Shown piece after piece: positions 1 to 9,469 of a stretch of 42,704 nt of DNA. A model generated the notes under the pieces. That model did not search any database. It was not told the DNA's origin and saw only the letters and a list, made by a program, of their open reading frames with translations. This stretch comes from Marivirga lumbricoides (GTDB lineage: Bacteria; Bacteroidota; Bacteroidia; Cytophagales; Cyclobacteriaceae): the NCBI RefSeq assembly GCF_014636295.1, contig NZ_BMEC01000022.1:1-42704 (forward strand), in the 5' to 3' direction. The position numbers were made by a program, and so were the translations under genes. Each line of letters opens with the position of its first letter. Position 1 is the stretch's first letter.

Positions 1-725
1 ATTGCGATGGATCTATTATGATCAATGACGAGTAATAGTCTTGTTCCCTCTCTTTTGCTAACTTTAATAACCAAATATAATTCTCATTTTGAACCTATTC
101 AATTATAGGGGCTAACTTACGATGACGAACCTGAAGAGAATTGCAGGGTCGGGTTTAATGTTTTTGCTCTAGATAAGATTGCTTCGTTCCTAGCAATAAC
201 CAGTTGATTGGAATTTTTCTTTCCATCAGGATTTTGATCGTAACTATAGTCTATTATACATTGTTTCAAACGCATTATAATACTCAACGAGTGGAGATTC
301 TCTGAGCACTTCAACGTCAACCAATGAGAAACAACTAATTAACACTGCCTTAAATCACATAAGGTAGTATGTTGAAATAGCTTTATAATTTACATAGGGT
401 GTCCCCAGAAGGATTTTAAATAGTTTTATAAAGTTTCAATTTAACTATATTTGATATCATAGTTATCATCATTTTATCTGATAAAATCATATGATTTTCA
501 TGAAGCAATTACAAATACATATTAATTTATGCTTAAATAACTCTATTACCAATAGTAATGTGCATTTTATGAAACTACTAAATCAAAGGTTTGTATCCTT
601 ATCTTCTATATTTAGAAGAGATGGGGTTTTATCCAATAAGTTTAGTAGTACTTGGTGAAAATTGAAAAGATATTATTTTATTAAAAGTAATACATAATTA
701 GCTATTTTTGAACAAATAAAAGCTT
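1..725. other. Intergenic region with no supported gene
   Basis: No convincing gene is visible. A short leftward frame near 117-320 has no family features. Part of it (about 178-202) resembles the dispersed GATTGCTTCGTTCCTCGCAA-type repeat seen in many bacterial genomes. The stretch just before 726 contains TATTTTTG, which fits the Bacteroidota -7 element, but no good -33 element was seen. Confidence 0.5.
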
Positions 726-1628
726 ATGGAGGAATATGCTAATTACTTTTTACTGGATGTGTTTACCAATCAAGCATTTGGAGGAAATCCTTTGGCAGTA
801 TTTCCTGATGCTGACAAATTAAGCACAGAGCAGATGCAAAGACTTACGAAAGAATTAAATCTTTCAGAATCTGTTTTTTTGTTAAAGCCCTCTAAAGCTG
901 ATGCAGATATTAGAATGCGGATATTTACACCAGGTAAAGAATTACCCACTGCAGGACACCCTACCATAGGCACTGCCTTTCTTCTATTAAAAGAATTACA
1001 TTGCACCCCGCAACAGAAAAATATTTTAACCCTGGAGCAAAGTATAGGTGATATTCGGGTGAGCTTTGAAGAAAGTGAGGGTAATTACTCTAAAATAATG
1101 ATGCAGCAACCCTTGCCAAAATTTGAGCAAACATTTACTGATAAGCTATTCGTTGCTTCTTTATTGTCTGTTAAGCAAAAAGATATCAAAGAAGATTTTC
1201 CTTGCAGAATAGTTAACTGTGGTAATCCATTCTTAATAGTACCCATAAAATCTTTGCAGGCTATGAAGCAGCTGAAACTAAATCATGAGCTATATTATCA
1301 AATACTTGATGAAGTGGAAATTACGGGAATAATGGCCTTTACAATGGAAACTACAGAGGCCAAGGTGCTTACTCATAGCAGAATGTTTGCGCCTCAATTG
1401 GGAGTTCCTGAAGACCCTGCAACAGGTAGTGCACATGGACCTCTGGCTGCTTATCTCTACAATTACCAAATGGCTGATATGACTACCTTAAAAGTGGGTG
1501 TACAAGGAATTGAAATGGGAAGACCTGCCCGACTAAAAATGCAAATCGAACAAACAGATGGTAAAATTTCAGCCGTAATGGTTGGCGGAGAATCTGTTAT
1601 TATGGGAAAAGGAACCATTAGAATTTAG
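726..1628 (+). CDS. PhzF family isomerase/epimerase-like protein
   Basis: This is a full-length (300 aa) member of the PhzF fold, which resembles diaminopimelate epimerase. The N-terminal half shows the family signature GGNPLAVF (19-26) and the candidate acid catalyst Glu48 in NLSESVF. It also has GHPTIG (77-82), and the second half carries EDPATGSAHGP (229-239). Most PhzF-like proteins outside phenazine producers have no known substrate, and no other phenazine genes are present. The function is therefore a general isomerase assignment. It is followed after 3 nt by a glycosyltransferase gene and probably shares its transcript. The ATG start gives the expected short lead into the first beta strand. 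Confidence 0.9.
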   Translation: MEEYANYFLLDVFTNQAFGGNPLAVFPDADKLSTEQMQRLTKELNLSESVFLLKPSKADADIRMRIFTPGKELPTAGHPTIGTAFLLLKELHCTPQQKNILTLEQSIGDIRVSFEESEGNYSKIMMQQPLPKFEQTFTDKLFVASLLSVKQKDIKEDFPCRIVNCGNPFLIVPIKSLQAMKQLKLNHELYYQILDEVEITGIMAFTMETTEAKVLTHSRMFAPQLGVPEDPATGSAHGPLAAYLYNYQMADMTTLKVGVQGIEMGRPARLKMQIEQTDGKISAVMVGGESVIMGKGTIRI

Positions 1629-1631
1629 AAC

Positions 1632-2717
1632 ATGAGCAACAAACGAATCCTTTTCGTCTGTCCCTACCCTTTTGATGAAGCACCCAGCCAAAGGTTTAGA
1701 TTTGAGCAATATCTAGCCATTTTAAAAGAAAACGGATACTCTTATCAGTTAAAGCCTTTTTTTAGCCTATACATGTGGCGCATCCTTTACAAAAAAGGAA
1801 AAGTGATAAGTAAAGCTTTTGGAATTTTCATTGCTTACATAAAAAGGTTTTTCCTTCTTTTTACGCTATATAAATATGCCTTTATTTTTATCCATAGAGA
1901 AGCTACACCTGCAGGCCCACCTTTTTTTGAATGGGCTACTAAATATATATGGAAAAAGAAGATTATTTATGATTTTGATGATGCTATTTGGTTGGAAGAC
2001 CCTAATGAAACCGGAACTTTTAAAAGTACTTTAAAATGGAAAAAGAAGGTTAAGAAAATTTGTAATTGGAGTTATAAAGTAAGTTGTGGAAACCAATATT
2101 TAGCCAATTATGCAAGTCAATTTAATAAGCGGGTGGTAGTAAATCCTACCACACTGGATACAGAAAACCTACATAAAATCTCCATTAATAACACTGAACT
2201 GCAATCAAAAACTAAAGTAACCATTGGATGGACAGGTACTCATACAACTCTGCAGTACTTACAAGACGTGATACCTGCACTGGAAGCACTGGAGCTCAAG
2301 TATGATTTCAGTTTTCTGGTAATCTCTAACCAAAAACCGGATTTCAATCTAAAAAGTCTGAAGTTTATAGCCTGGAACAAAACCACGGAGATACAGGACT
2401 TAGATTTGATTGATATAGGTATTATGCCGCTTAGTAATGACATATGGAGCAAGGGGAAGTGCGGTTTTAAAGCTTTACAGTACATGGCTTTAGCTAAGCC
2501 TGTAATTGCCTCTCCAGTAGGAGTTAACGAAATTATAGTAGAAGATAATGTGAGCGGATTTCATGCAGAAACCAAAGAAGACTGGATTAATGCATTAGAG
2601 AAGCTTCTGCAAGACGAGGCACTAAGCATTAAAATGGGGTTGAAAGGGTTGCAAAAAGTGGAGAAATATTACACCGTCAAAAGTAATAAGAACAATTTCT
2701 TATCTTTGTTTCAGTAA
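1632..2717 (+). CDS. Glycosyltransferase, GT-B fold (family 4-like)
   Basis: The 361-aa protein begins with a GT-B Rossmann-like strand (KRILFVCPYPFDEAPSQRF), typical of glycosyltransferases that bind the acceptor in the N-terminal half. The C-terminal half has a nucleotide-sugar binding region: GTHTTLQYL, then KCGFKALQYMALAKPVIASP, where the Glu usual in EAMA is replaced by Gln, and VGVNEIIVEDNVSGF. It probably transfers a sugar to a surface glycan or lipid; donor and acceptor cannot be told. A hydrophobic stretch near residues 60-85 may be a membrane-associated helix. It lies 3 nt after the PhzF-like gene and no other polysaccharide genes are nearby. Confidence 0.85.
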   Translation: MSNKRILFVCPYPFDEAPSQRFRFEQYLAILKENGYSYQLKPFFSLYMWRILYKKGKVISKAFGIFIAYIKRFFLLFTLYKYAFIFIHREATPAGPPFFEWATKYIWKKKIIYDFDDAIWLEDPNETGTFKSTLKWKKKVKKICNWSYKVSCGNQYLANYASQFNKRVVVNPTTLDTENLHKISINNTELQSKTKVTIGWTGTHTTLQYLQDVIPALEALELKYDFSFLVISNQKPDFNLKSLKFIAWNKTTEIQDLDLIDIGIMPLSNDIWSKGKCGFKALQYMALAKPVIASPVGVNEIIVEDNVSGFHAETKEDWINALEKLLQDEALSIKMGLKGLQKVEKYYTVKSNKNNFLSLFQ

Positions 2718-2762
2718 ATCATCATAAAATTTCTGAAATAGTTCAAATTTAAACAAGCTTAT

Positions 2763-3816
2763 ATGAAAAGACTATTTACTAACAAGACATTGCTTTTGAT
2801 TGCATTTTCTTTGATTATTTCTCCTTTAAAGGCGCAAGATTTTGAAGAACTTGTAAGATCAGGAACACAGGATGCCAACACTTATCTATCCAATTACATG
2901 AATCCTTTTGCAGGTTCACTAGGAAATGGTTTGGCAAGTGGATGGTACAACACCGCAAGACCCCACAAAACATTTGGTTTTGATTTAACAACATCTGTAG
3001 GATTAGCTGTTATTCCGGATGCGTCCAAAGTATTTACTTTCAATGAGGCAGATTACGAAAATTTGCGATTGGTAGGTTCTTCCACCAACGAACTACCCAC
3101 CTTTATAGGGGGTGAATACACTGGAGGTGGTCAATTAGAGGCTGAAGGGAGCAGAGAACTGGCACCGGGAGTATCATTCATTCAATGGAAGCGAACAATT
3201 TAATGTGCCTGATGGTATTGATTTAGATTTTCCGGGCCCGTTAGCAGTGCCTGTTCCCAACTTTCAAATAGGCGTGGGAGCGATTAAAAATACAGATATA
3301 ATTGTACGTTTCACTCCTGAATTAAACTTTGATGATGTGAGTTTTAAGCAGTTCGGGTTAGGAGTGAAGCATGATATAAAGCAATGGATTCCAGGTATGA
3401 AATTATTACCTTTTGACTTATCAGCTTTGTTAGCCTTTAACAATATCAATGCCACTTACCAAATTGATGAAAGTGAGGATCAATACGCTGAGTTTAAAAC
3501 TACTGCTACAACATTTCAGGTTTTGATTTCAAAAAAATTACTCTTTTTTACCCCCTATGCCGGACTGGGCTTTAACGCTATAAAATCTACTTTTGATGTA
3601 AAAGGCGACTATACCTTTGAAGATGATGGATTTGGCGGATCAGGGGATTCCGTTACAGTTACTGACCCTGTTTCCCTTGATTTTAAAGGAAATGGAGGAG
3701 CAAGATTTACCGTAGGTGCCCGGTTTAAAATCCTTTGGGTACTAGCTGCTTCAATAGATTATACCTTCCAGGATTACAATACTTTGAATGTTGGATTTGG
3801 TATTAATATCAGATAA
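2763..3816 (+). pseudogene. DUF6588-type outer-membrane protein gene, frameshifted by a 4-bp duplication
   Basis: Two consecutive frames (2763-3203 and a GTG-started one from 3205) are halves of one protein. The first carries a signal peptide ending SPLKAQ, the second the beta-rich barrel part ending in an outer-membrane-like VGFGINIR. The break lies in GTATCATTCATTCAATGG, where TCAT occurs twice in tandem (3174-3177 and 3178-3181). Removing one copy restores an uninterrupted frame reading VSFNGSEQFNVPDGI, about 349 aa in total. The family name is my recollection of similar Bacteroidota proteins of unknown function. The gene may be truly inactive, a recent reversible mutation, or a sequencing error. 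The Shine-Dalgarno signal is weak, as usual in this phylum. Confidence 0.75.
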
Positions 3817-3846
3817 GAAAAAAACCTTCTTTATACATTACCGTTT

Positions 3847-3884
3847 TAAGCCCTTGATAAAGCTATCAAGGGCTTAATTTTTTA
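3847..3884 (+). terminator. Rho-independent terminator after the DUF6588-type gene
   Basis: A perfect 13-bp stem (3847-3859 with 3864-3876) with an AAGC loop is followed by AATTTTTTATT. It separates the frameshifted gene from the next outer-membrane gene, so 3914 must have its own promoter. Confidence 0.85.
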
Positions 3885-3913
3885 TTATCAATTCAATTAC
3901 AAACAAATCAATT

Positions 3914-4507
3914 ATGAAAATTAAACTATTTATTTTATTCGTTTTTGCTGCTGTTCAAACAAGTTATGCTCAGCTTGGAGCTGGAAATATTTTAGCCGGA
4001 GGCCAAATTGAAGTCAATTCGAGTGACAACCGTAATTCTTTCACCTTTGCTCCAACTGGCCATTATTTATTAACAGATCATATTGCTGTAGGTGCAAGTG
4101 TTGGCTTTGCGACAGGAAGAAGTAATCCGGGAGAAGATGATTATACGAGAGATAATAGCTTTAGCCTTGCTCCTTCTATAAGATATTTCCACAATTTATC
4201 AGAGCAAGTGTATTTGTATGGCCAAGGATCGATCGGCTTTGAATTCGGTGGGAGAAAACAATATGTAGGAGATACTAGCATTGATGTTTACGATGAAAAT
4301 ACTTTTGGTATTTCAGTAAGACCAGGTTTAATGTATGTAGTTTCTCCTAAAGTGGGTATTGACTTCAGCATAAACTTTATTTCTTACGAAAGGGAATCTC
4401 GAACAGAAGAAAACTTGGCTGGCAATGATGTAACAACTGAAAATAATTATTTTCAATTGGGTTTCAATACACTAGCACCTAGACTTGGATTATACTTTAT
4501 CTTTTAA
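3914..4507 (+). CDS. Outer-membrane beta-barrel protein
   Basis: A 197-aa exported protein. Residues 1-19 form a signal peptide cut after SYA (mature start QLGAGNILAGG). The rest alternates polar and hydrophobic residues in beta strands (SNPGEDDYTRDNSFSLAPSI, YLYGQGSIGFEFGG) and ends in an aromatic-terminated strand (LGLYFIF), the usual sign of BAM-inserted barrels. It resembles the OmpA/OprF-like barrels without a periplasmic domain that are abundant in Bacteroidota. No specific transport function can be read from it. It stands alone between a terminator and a convergent kinase gene. Confidence 0.8.
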   Translation: MKIKLFILFVFAAVQTSYAQLGAGNILAGGQIEVNSSDNRNSFTFAPTGHYLLTDHIAVGASVGFATGRSNPGEDDYTRDNSFSLAPSIRYFHNLSEQVYLYGQGSIGFEFGGRKQYVGDTSIDVYDENTFGISVRPGLMYVVSPKVGIDFSINFISYERESRTEENLAGNDVTTENNYFQLGFNTLAPRLGLYFIF

Positions 4508-4533
4508 TTAATTGGAAAGCCGGAGCAGACACA

Positions 4534-5988
4534 TCAATTCGGGTCTACAGGTAAATACATCTTAGCCTTAGTCCAGAGTCTGTCCCGGCTTTCAATGTTC
4601 ATGGTTCCTCCTATTTTCTTTAAAATTTCACGGGTATTGTGTAATCCCATCCCATTTCCGGTAGATAATTCGGTTCCTCTGTAAAACATGTCGAAAATTC
4701 TTGGTTTCACTTCGTCTTTAATACCTATACCATTGTCTACAATTTCAATGAGGTGAAAGTCTTCATTCTTGCTTACGTTAACTTCTATTATCAGATTATT
4801 CTTCCCTATATCCCGGTACTGATAACTATTTTTTAAAATTCCCTTTAATACTATTGCTAACCTGTCAGGATCACTGATCAAAGTATAATCATACGGAACG
4901 TTAATTTTCTTTACTGCATTTAGTTCGTAGATATTATTCATAAACAATAGCAATTCATCAACCATGTCATAAAGATTGATTTCCTTATATTTTACATGGG
5001 TATGGATATTAGTGGCTACATTGCTAATGTCATGAACAAATGAATTTAACAAACGCAAATTTAAACGCAAGTGATGTTTTAACTGATTAACAGCATTTAA
5101 ATCCGAGATTTCTATCACCTTCAAAAGCCCTTCCAATGAAGCTATAGGGCCGCGGATATTATGCGACACACTATACAGAAACTTATCCAGTTCGTGATTG
5201 ATCTGGTTAAGTTCGAGGCTTTTTGTTTTTATCTCTTGAGAGAAATTAGTTTTCTCCGTTTCATCCTCCAATAAAAAAATAAAACCTTCTGCTCCCTCAT
5301 CCCCTACGGGGTTAGCAAGTGCTGTACATTTAATAAACAAATCTGTTCCGGATTTTATATTCTTTATTGAAAAGCTGGAACTTACAGGGGTACTTGCTTT
5401 CTTATTTTCCTTAACTCTGCACCAGAACTCATCAATATTATCCACCAAAATAGCATCAACAAAGCTAGATTGGGAAAGGCTGCTTCTTCCTAATAACTGA
5501 TGGCTTTTCTCATTGCTCCACAAAACTTTAAAATCAGCATCGGTAAAAACAAATCCAAGAGGAGCTATTTCAAAAACTTTTAAAAAAGCTGTCTCTACCT
5601 TTTCCTTAAAAAAATCGAAAGCTTTAGAACTATTCTTTTTTTGGTTTAAAACATCTTGCTTCGATGTTAACTTACCTCCACCTGCAGGAGACTGGGTTAA
5701 CTCAATAATTTGGATCAGAAGTAAATCTTCTCCTAAATTAGAAGAAAGAAGTTGGAATTTATTTTTGGAGTGTTCAACAAAAGTAGAAGGAGTATTTTCA
5801 GATGAATAATTAGCGGTCCAGATGGAGACTAAATGCTTGTAATGTGCTGTTTTTTGAAGAAATGCGCTATTATATGCTACGACTTTTTTTGAAATAGTAT
5901 GAAAAAGAAAAATGGGTAACTGATTCTTCTCAAAAAATTCATACATCTGATCTTGTATATAAAGCGTAATATTTTCAGCACTTTCCAT
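4534..5988 (-). CDS. PAS-domain sensor histidine kinase, orphan
   Basis: A 484-aa cytoplasmic kinase with no transmembrane segment. Residues 15-100 look like a degenerate PAS domain (PIFLFHTISKKVVAYN), and 135-245 form a clearer PAS (APLGFVFTDADFKVLWSN). A short coiled coil at 250-270 leads to the phosphoacceptor helix LYSVSHNIRGPIASLEG with His276. The ATPase part follows, with an N box (LKGILKNSYQYRD), G1 (DNGIGI) and G2 (GNGMGLHN). SHNIRGP is a common Bacteroidota version of the H box. No response regulator is adjacent, so the partner is encoded elsewhere. The lack of membrane helices suggests an intracellular signal such as redox state, or signalling through another sensor. Confidence 0.9.
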   Translation of the reverse strand: MESAENITLYIQDQMYEFFEKNQLPIFLFHTISKKVVAYNSAFLQKTAHYKHLVSIWTANYSSENTPSTFVEHSKNKFQLLSSNLGEDLLLIQIIELTQSPAGGGKLTSKQDVLNQKKNSSKAFDFFKEKVETAFLKVFEIAPLGFVFTDADFKVLWSNEKSHQLLGRSSLSQSSFVDAILVDNIDEFWCRVKENKKASTPVSSSFSIKNIKSGTDLFIKCTALANPVGDEGAEGFIFLLEDETEKTNFSQEIKTKSLELNQINHELDKFLYSVSHNIRGPIASLEGLLKVIEISDLNAVNQLKHHLRLNLRLLNSFVHDISNVATNIHTHVKYKEINLYDMVDELLLFMNNIYELNAVKKINVPYDYTLISDPDRLAIVLKGILKNSYQYRDIGKNNLIIEVNVSKNEDFHLIEIVDNGIGIKDEVKPRIFDMFYRGTELSTGNGMGLHNTREILKKIGGTMNIESRDRLWTKAKMYLPVDPN

Positions 5989-6560
5989 AAACTCAGACTA
6001 AATCTTTAAAAATTGAAACGCTCCAAATAGCGATATAAGGGGAAAAAATTATAATTGAAACATCATACAAAATTACTGAGAAGAAGGTTCATACAAAAGT
6101 TTATATAGGGCCTGACCTTACAGGAAAGCATAAGGGGATTTTCCGAACATTTAAACATATAAAGACAATGTAGTTGAAATTTTATCTTACAAATAAACCT
6201 AAACACGTAATTATATTCTATAATAAGGCAGATCTTAAATTAAACAAGAAATTAAATTAAAATTACTTACTTAAAGTTACATCAACACAGATCTTTATTC
6301 CAGTCAAGATGTTATTGGGAAGAATAGCTATTTTTATAACTCAACCGAAAAATTACAGTTAAAATAAATGAAAGACATAAAGTCTGAACAAAATATGTCT
6401 TTCCAATATTCTAATTTTATCTTTGTGATTTAATTTTGAGTGGCTAACATGACATTTAACTCACTTAGTCAGAAGGTTTAAAGACAAAGGCTTTAACTAA
6501 CTTAGCGCCTCAGATTATTGTAATTGATTGTCTTACTAGTATTTATAATTAAAAAATAAT
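5989..6560. other. Intergenic region between divergent kinase gene and kbl
   Basis: No gene or stable RNA was recognised in this AT-rich stretch. Its only clear signal is the TATCTTTG promoter-like box near 6418. It must hold the promoters of both divergent genes. Confidence 0.5.
6418..6425 (+). promoter_or_regulatory. Candidate -7 promoter element for kbl
   Basis: TATCTTTG matches the Bacteroidota -7 consensus TAnnTTTG. No perfect TTTG lies 19-21 nt upstream, so the assignment is tentative. It would give a 5' leader of about 130 nt. Confidence 0.35.
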
Positions 6561-7748
6561 ATGTACGGAAATTTAAAAGAAAGATTACAGGAAGAACTCC
6601 AAACATTAGAGAAGGAGGGTTTATATAAAAGAGAAAGAGTAATTACTACCCCTCAGGATGCTGCTATAAAAACAACTACCGGTAAGGAGGTACTTAATTT
6701 TTGTTCTAATAATTATCTGGGACTTTCCTCTCATCCTAAAGTACTGGAAGCTGCTAAAAATAGTTTAGATACTCACGGATTCGGTATGTCCTCAGTAAGG
6801 TTTATCTGTGGCACGCAGGATATACATAAAGAACTTGAAGCTAAAATTGCTTCTTTTTTGGGCACTGAAGACACTATTTTATATGCTGCTGCTTTTGATG
6901 CCAATGGCGGTGTATTTGAACCCATTCTAGGCGAAGGAGATGCAATTATCTCTGACTCCTTAAACCACGCCTCAATTATTGATGGTGTTCGCCTATGCAA
7001 AGCAGCCAGATACAGGTACCAGAACAACGATATGGCTGACCTGGAAGAGCAGTTGAAAAAAGCCAAAGATGCAAAAAATAAGATTATTGTTACAGATGGT
7101 GTTTTTTCAATGGATGGTTATGTAGCTCAATTGGACAAAATCTGTGACCTTGCTGATAAATATGATGCTCTGGTAATGGTAGATGATTGCCATGCTACTG
7201 GCTTTATAGGCAAAACAGGTAGAGGAACCCATGAGTTAAATAACGTAATGGGAAGAATAGATATTATCACCGGTACACTCGGTAAGGCCTTAGGAGGTGC
7301 AATGGGTGGATTTACATCAGGCAGAAAGGAAATTATTGACATGTTACGTCAAAAATCAAGACCTTACTTATTCTCTAACTCGCTTGCCCCTTCAATAGTG
7401 GGTGCATCAATTGCAGTTTTTGATTTACTAAGTAATACTACTGAACTAAGAGACAAGCTGGAATCTAATATTAATTATTTTAAAAAAGAGATCAAATCAG
7501 CTGGATTTGATATTAAAGATGGAGATTCTGCGATTGTTCCTATTATGGTTTATGATGCTGCTTTGTCGCAAAAATTTGCTGACAGGTTACTGGAAGAGGG
7601 AATTTATGTTATTGGTTTTTTCTTTCCTGTAGTTCCTAAAGGTCAGGCCAGAATAAGAGTTCAGCTTTCTGCTGCGCATGAGAAAGAACATCTAGATAAA
7701 GCAATTGCTGCTTTTACTAAAGTAGGAAAAGAGCTGGGAATCATTTAA
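6561..7748 (+). CDS. kbl: Glycine C-acetyltransferase (2-amino-3-ketobutyrate CoA ligase)
   Basis: A 395-aa fold-type I PLP enzyme of the alpha-oxoamine synthase family, the usual length for Kbl. It cleaves 2-amino-3-ketobutyrate with CoA to glycine and acetyl-CoA, the second step of threonine breakdown. Visible features are [12 protein letters not shown] (49-60), [11 protein letters not shown] (75-85), the substrate/PLP region [11 protein letters not shown] (132-142), VDDCHATG (207-214) and the PLP lysine Lys242 in [10 protein letters not shown]. The N terminus [13 protein letters not shown] is typical of Kbl rather than BioF or serine palmitoyltransferase. No threonine dehydrogenase gene is in the window. 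A strong hairpin follows the stop codon. Confidence 0.92.
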   Translation: MYGNLKERLQEELQTLEKEGLYKRERVITTPQDAAIKTTTGKEVLNFCSNNYLGLSSHPKVLEAAKNSLDTHGFGMSSVRFICGTQDIHKELEAKIASFLGTEDTILYAAAFDANGGVFEPILGEGDAIISDSLNHASIIDGVRLCKAARYRYQNNDMADLEEQLKKAKDAKNKIIVTDGVFSMDGYVAQLDKICDLADKYDALVMVDDCHATGFIGKTGRGTHELNNVMGRIDIITGTLGKALGGAMGGFTSGRKEIIDMLRQKSRPYLFSNSLAPSIVGASIAVFDLLSNTTELRDKLESNINYFKKEIKSAGFDIKDGDSAIVPIMVYDAALSQKFADRLLEEGIYVIGFFFPVVPKGQARIRVQLSAAHEKEHLDKAIAAFTKVGKELGII

Positions 7749-7768
7749 ATTACTGTCCATTGCTTGTG

Positions 7769-7808
7769 ATACTACTTCTGCTCAGTTTAGATTGAGCAGA
7801 AGTAGTAT
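7769..7808 (+). terminator. Long perfect hairpin after kbl, terminator-like without a clear U tract
   Basis: A perfect 16-bp inverted repeat (7769-7784 with 7793-7808) encloses an 8-nt loop. It is followed by GCTTATTATAG rather than a T run. It lies 20 nt before the next gene, so it may end the kbl transcript, protect its 3' end, or act in the leader of the lipoprotein gene. Confidence 0.5.
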
Positions 7809-7828
7809 GCTTATTATAGAGCTCCTTC

Positions 7829-8284
7829 ATGAAGAATATAATGTTTTATAGGATGAGAAAAATATCTGTCATTTACCTGTTTTTATTGGGGTTCATTTTG
7901 TCTGCCTCTCTTCAATCCTGCAATAGCAAGGAAAAAGATATTGAAGTATTAAAAGATGAAGTAATCAGCATACATGATGAAGTTATGCCAAGGATGGATG
8001 AGCTTATGAGATTAAAAGGAGAGCTAAAAGAAATGCAAAACACTCTGGACTCAACAGCCACTCAGGAAAGTAAAAGAGAAATCACAAGACACATTACCTC
8101 TCTAAACAAAGCAGATGAAGAAATGATGAACTGGATGAGGAAATATGACCCTCAAATGGAAAATAAGTCTGAGCAGGAAAAATTAGATTATCTTGAATCT
8201 CAAAAAATTGCTATTAAAATGGTGAGACAAGAAATGCTAAGCGCTATAGCGCAATCTGAAGAATTTCTTAAAAACAACAATTGA
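7829..8284 (+). CDS. Small helical lipoprotein, function unknown
   Basis: A 151-aa protein with a hydrophobic signal segment (residues 11-30) ending in a lipobox, SLQSC, with Cys31 as the lipidation site. The mature part is almost entirely charged alpha helix (VLKDEVISIHDEVMPRMDEL) and probably forms a coiled-coil hairpin. Proteins of this kind in Bacteroidota are often labelled viral A-type inclusion protein, a name that carries no functional meaning. The start could be the ATG at codon 1 or the Met at residue 9 (MRKISV), which would give a more typical signal peptide. It is convergent with the cytochrome c gene. Confidence 0.75.
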   Translation: MKNIMFYRMRKISVIYLFLLGFILSASLQSCNSKEKDIEVLKDEVISIHDEVMPRMDELMRLKGELKEMQNTLDSTATQESKREITRHITSLNKADEEMMNWMRKYDPQMENKSEQEKLDYLESQKIAIKMVRQEMLSAIAQSEEFLKNNN

Positions 8285-8317
8285 TTAATCTGCAGCTAAT
8301 TTTAACTTAGATTAATT

Positions 8318-8782
8318 TTATTGGCAATTACTTAAAGAAGTTTCTACCTCCTTTACTGTAACAAATCCTCTTTCGTTTCCCCAGGAATTATATATATATG
8401 TTGCAATTTCCGCAACTTCCAAGTTTGTAAGTTCTTCTAAAGCTGGCATCTCCTGGTTATACGTAATGTTATTCACTATTATTTCCCCTTTAATACCATT
8501 TTTTATAAGGCAAGCTGTTCTATTTACATTTTGCATCATAAAATCTGATTTTGCCAGAGGAGGGTAAAGTTTTCCTAAGCCCTGGCCACTCTCTTGATGG
8601 CAGTTGCTACAGTGTGTAGTATATAACTGCTTACCAGCAACCATATACTTTGCAAATTTCTGCATCTCAGCTCTACTGTAATCCTTTGTAGCTTCACTGG
8701 AAAATTCCGAGTAGCTACCGCATCCAGTAGAAAAGATGAGGCTTAAAAATGTAATATAACTAAGACTTTGTTTTAGGCTCAT
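8318..8782 (-). CDS. Lipid-anchored monohaem cytochrome c
   Basis: A 154-aa class I cytochrome c. A signal peptide ends in a lipobox (FSTGC, Cys21), so the protein should be membrane-anchored. The haem site is CSNCH (58-62), and Met112 in QEMPALEELT is the likely distal ligand. The spacing fits soluble class I cytochromes that pass electrons to terminal oxidases or nitrite reductases. The start overlaps the end of the SCO gene by 23 bp, so the two are translated from one message. Context with SCO and HemJ points to haem and copper-oxidase assembly or respiration. Confidence 0.9.
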   Translation of the reverse strand: MSLKQSLSYITFLSLIFSTGCGSYSEFSSEATKDYSRAEMQKFAKYMVAGKQLYTTHCSNCHQESGQGLGKLYPPLAKSDFMMQNVNRTACLIKNGIKGEIIVNNITYNQEMPALEELTNLEVAEIATYIYNSWGNERGFVTVKEVETSLSNCQ

Positions 8783-9437
8783 TGTAAGTGGCTAGTAATC
8801 TATCAATATCTTTTATTAACCGATCTACATCATTAGAATTGGTGCCGTCATAAACACCCCTTACGTGCTTCTCTTTATCTACTAAAATGAACGCCCCGCT
8901 ATGAATGTAACCGCCTTCTTCATTTTCGTCTTCCATGGCTGTTACCATATAGCCTTTCTGACCTAATTCATAAATCTCTTCCTTATTACCAGTAACAAAA
9001 TTCCATTTAGGAGCTTCAACATCCAATCGCTGAGCAAAATCTTTTAAAAGGGCAACAGTATCATGCTTTGGATCGATTGTATGAGAGATAATCGCTACAC
9101 TATTATTGTTTTTGTAAGCATTGTAAACCCGCAGCATTTCTTTTTTCATAGTAGGGCAAATGGTAGGACACGAGGTAAAGAAAAAATCCGCAACATACAC
9201 TTTATTCTCAAATGATTTTGGTGTTACCCAGATGCTATCCTGATTCACTAATCTGAAGTCAGGAATAGTATGATCAATAGTATCAACTACTGTTTCACCA
9301 TTCACTGTGCGCTCTACAAATTGCTTACGCCCCAATATTGGAAATTCTTCGTTTTTATTTTGCTTTTCCGCAGGATCGCATCCTAAAAGAGAAACTCCAA
9401 ATATGATTGCTATAAATGTTTTAAAGTATATTTTCAT
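8760..9437 (-). CDS. SCO1/SenC family copper chaperone or thiol reductase, lipoprotein
   Basis: A 225-aa thioredoxin-fold protein. The lipobox is SLLGC (Cys20). The copper-binding CxxxC motif is present as CPTIC (Cys90, Cys94), and the conserved distal histidine is His179 in YIHSGAF. Family members deliver copper to, or reduce, the CuA centre of cytochrome oxidase on the periplasmic side of the membrane. The gene lies 32 nt downstream of hemJ-like 9470-10018 and overlaps the cytochrome c gene, giving a three-gene leftward unit. Confidence 0.92.
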   Translation of the reverse strand: MKIYFKTFIAIIFGVSLLGCDPAEKQNKNEEFPILGRKQFVERTVNGETVVDTIDHTIPDFRLVNQDSIWVTPKSFENKVYVADFFFTSCPTICPTMKKEMLRVYNAYKNNNSVAIISHTIDPKHDTVALLKDFAQRLDVEAPKWNFVTGNKEEIYELGQKGYMVTAMEDENEEGGYIHSGAFILVDKEKHVRGVYDGTNSNDVDRLIKDIDRLLATYNEPKTKS

Positions 9438-9469
9438 TGATCAATTAATTTTATATTTATCTGATAATA

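Noticed and set aside
117-320. 67-aa leftward frame
   Set aside because: Composition is not protein-like and part of it is a REP-like repeat that commonly gives false RNEAI peptides.
3205-3816. Second half of the DUF6588-type gene as a separate gene
   Set aside because: It has no signal peptide, starts with GTG right after the first stop, and rejoins the upstream frame when one TCAT is removed.
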